Of a stretch of 16,338 nucleotides of DNA, positions 14,678-16,338 are shown one piece after another. The position numbers and the translations under genes are program-made. This stretch comes from Paracoccaceae bacterium (GTDB lineage Bacteria > Pseudomonadota > Alphaproteobacteria > Rhodobacterales > Rhodobacteraceae): the NCBI GenBank assembly GCA_902525995.1, contig CABZJG010000017.1:1-16338 (forward strand), read 5' to 3'. The notes beneath the pieces were generated by a model. It saw only the letters and a program-made list of their open reading frames with translations. It was not told the origin of the DNA and made no database searches. The stretch's first letter is position 1. Each line of letters opens with the position of its first letter.

Positions 14678-16338
14678 ATAAGCTATATTATGGTGACTGC
14701 CTAACAATAATGCAGGATATGCCTTTAGGCAGTGTTGACCTTGTTTACTTGGACCCGCCGTTCAACTCAAACAGAGATTATTCAGCGATTTACAAAGACG
14801 AAACAGGCCAGCCATTACCAGATCAAATTGAAGCGTTCAACGATTTGTGGACATTAGACGAAGAAAGGGAACGCGCAATCAGACATATGCCTATTTTGAT
14901 GCGGGATTCTGGCATAGATGACGATATTGCAGAGTTTTGGCGTATTTGGATGAATGCGCTAAGGACAACACAACCGCGCCTGTTGGCATATTTGTCTTAT
15001 ATGACGGAACGTCTTTTGCCGTTGCGGGGTATTTTAAAGCCCACGGGCTCTATCTTTCTGCACTGCGATCATACGGCATCACATTATATCAAGGCTATGA
15101 TGGATGGCATTTTTGGGCACGATAATTTCAAAGGCGAAATTATATGGAAACGCCAAAGCGCACACAGCGATGAAACAACAAAATTTCCCGTGGTGACGGA
15201 CACAATTCTGCACTACGGTGCTTCAAGGGCATCCGTATTCAAAGCACAGTATGGGCCATATGATCCTGATTATATTGAGAAATTTTACAGATATGATGAT
15301 GAAGATGGACGCGGGCCGTATCGCTTGTCCGATATGTCTGCTCCAAAGGGCGGCGGCATGGCTGCAATAAATAAGGCGACTGGAAAGCCCAATGGCTGGC
15401 ATATCTGGAAAGGTTATCAGCCGCCCGCCAATGGGTGGAGGTATAGCCCTGAAACTATGCAAAGGCTTCATTCAGAGGGTAAAATACACTACCCTAAATT
15501 TTCAGACGGAACGCCAAATACAAAAAAGCGCCTTGCCCTGAAAAGGTTTCTTAATGAGCAAAAGGGCCAAATTGTAAGTAATTTATGGTCTGATATAAAC
15601 TCCCTATCATCTGGGAAAGAGTATTTAGGTTATGCCACACAAAAGCCTGTAGCGCTTTTAGAAAGGGTTATTTTATCATCCAGTAACGAAAGTGATATTG
15701 TATTTGACCCATTTTGTGGGTGTGCATCTACTATCGAAGCCGCCCACAATTTGGGCCGACGTTGGATTGGGATCGACATTGCAATACACGCGATTAAGCG
15801 TGTCGCCAAAACGCGTTTAGAGGATAGGTTAGGGCTGCGCGAAGGTATCGATTTTGAAATTGAAGGCGTACCCCAAACACTTGAGGGCGCAATGGACTTA
15901 TGGACACGCGACAAATTCCACTTCCAAAAATGGGCGATTGAGCAAATTGACGGGTTTGTTACGACACGCAAAACTGGTGATGGGGGCATAGATGGGCGAC
16001 TGTACTTTAGCATTCCAAATGAGCGTGACCTTCAAAGCATGGTTTTAGAGGTAAAAGGCGGCAAAAACGTTAATATTGGCGTCGTGCGTGATCTTAGGGG
16101 CGTATTGGAACGTGATAACGCCTTAATGGCTGGGCTTATTATAATGGAAGATTTAGGGCAGCGCAAAACTGCAAATTTCAAAAGGGAAATGGCAACCGCT
16201 GGCGACTTAGAGGTAAACGGTGTTTTGTACCCAAGGATGCAAATATTAACCATACCTGATATTTTAGAAGGCAAAAGGTTTGTTACTCCCTCAGTGGCTA
16301 GGGGGAAGGTGGCAACAAGGGCACCTACGCTACCTTTT
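14674..16338 (+). CDS. DNA methyltransferase fused to Mrr-like nuclease domain, 3' end outside window
   Basis: From ATG 14674 the frame is open for 555 codons to the right edge. It opens MNKLYYGDCLTIMQDMPLGS, then motif IV DPPFN at residues 27-31, a long central region suited to target recognition, then ATQKPVALLERV (321-332), motif I DPFCGC (345-350) and RRWIGIDIA. This order (DPPF, target region, then the AdoMet motif) defines a beta-class amino-methyltransferase as in type III Mod proteins. A second domain starts at about residue 412 (DKFHFQKWAIEQIDGFVTTR) with DGGIDG (D440) and LEVKGG (E459, K461), a D-x18-ExK arrangement of the Mrr-like PD-(D/E)xK nucleases. A single-chain restriction-modification enzyme is inferred. 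The start overlaps the transposase stop as ATGA. The C-terminal end and any downstream helper genes are unseen; modified base and target are unknown. Confidence 0.85.
   Translation, partial: MNKLYYGDCLTIMQDMPLGSVDLVYLDPPFNSNRDYSAIYKDETGQPLPDQIEAFNDLWTLDEERERAIRHMPILMRDSGIDDDIAEFWRIWMNALRTTQPRLLAYLSYMTERLLPLRGILKPTGSIFLHCDHTASHYIKAMMDGIFGHDNFKGEIIWKRQSAHSDETTKFPVVTDTILHYGASRASVFKAQYGPYDPDYIEKFYRYDDEDGRGPYRLSDMSAPKGGGMAAINKATGKPNGWHIWKGYQPPANGWRYSPETMQRLHSEGKIHYPKFSDGTPNTKKRLALKRFLNEQKGQIVSNLWSDINSLSSGKEYLGYATQKPVALLERVILSSSNESDIVFDPFCGCASTIEAAHNLGRRWIGIDIAIHAIKRVAKTRLEDRLGLREGIDFEIEGVPQTLEGAMDLWTRDKFHFQKWAIEQIDGFVTTRKTGDGGIDGRLYFSIPNERDLQSMVLEVKGGKNVNIGVVRDLRGVLERDNALMAGLIIMEDLGQRKTANFKREMATAGDLEVNGVLYPRMQILTIPDILEGKRFVTPSVARGKVATRAPTLPF

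Larger units (their letters stand above)
13732..16338 (+). mobile_element. IS1595-family element with methyltransferase-nuclease passenger, right end outside window
   Basis: The unit begins where IS3 homology stops and contains a transposase of the ISXO2-like DDE type followed without a gap by a DNA methyltransferase-nuclease gene. IS1595-family elements with passenger genes are documented, so the second gene is plausibly cargo. I cannot identify the terminal inverted repeats: the left end must lie within about 13727-13766, and the right end is beyond 16338. The borders given are therefore working limits. Confidence 0.55.

Noticed and set aside
14937..16274. Short frames inside 14937-16274 on both strands
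   Set aside because: All lie within the long methyltransferase-nuclease frame that runs open to the right edge.
11416..16338. CRISPR array or toxin-antitoxin pair in the accessory region
   Set aside because: No regularly spaced repeats and no adjacent pair of small coding frames with known motifs were found.

Overview
This window looks like a chromosome segment from a marine alphaproteobacterium of the Rhodobacteraceae/Roseobacter type. The evidence is the gene order rpmH-rnpA-yidD-ttcA-yidC-MOSC-engB-argB followed by a sterol desaturase and a ferredoxin-like gene, plus protein details such as the YidC start MDDQNRNL and the ArgB start MNRDWIATA. Base composition is moderate to AT-leaning, as in the low-GC pelagic members of the group. 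No species can be named from the sequence alone.

Positions 1-7457 hold a compact housekeeping cluster read entirely on the minus strand. It starts from a clear sigma70-type promoter at 7527-7555 and runs through ribosomal protein L34, RNase P protein, YidD, the tRNA thiolase TtcA, the membrane insertase YidC, a MOSC protein, the ribosome-assembly GTPase EngB, acetylglutamate kinase, a fatty-acid-hydroxylase-type membrane oxygenase and a cysteine-rich ferredoxin-like protein that is cut by the left edge. Several junctions overlap (ATGA, TAATG, TGATG), which points to translational coupling.

Positions 7729-11243 hold a divergent plus-strand operon: a TVP38/TMEM64 (VTT-domain) membrane protein, a MerA-like FAD/NAD(P) disulfide oxidoreductase, and a membrane sensor histidine kinase with no partner regulator in view. 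A tRNA-Arg(ACG) gene follows at 11339-11415.

The character of the DNA changes right after the tRNA. Positions 11416-16338 are accessory. They hold possible remnants of an integrase or phage-like gene, a phage-style HNH nuclease, about 700 bp without a convincing gene, and two pieces of IS3-family elements in opposite orientation (one carrying a nonsense codon). Last comes an IS1595-family transposase with a one-base frameshift. Its stop overlaps, as ATGA, the start of a large ORF that runs off the right edge. That ORF joins a beta-class DNA methyltransferase to an Mrr-like PD-(D/E)xK nuclease domain in one chain. The most interesting reading is a restriction-modification enzyme carried as a passenger gene of an IS1595 element in a tRNA-linked island. 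Both edge genes (the ferredoxin-like gene and the methyltransferase-nuclease) are incomplete here.
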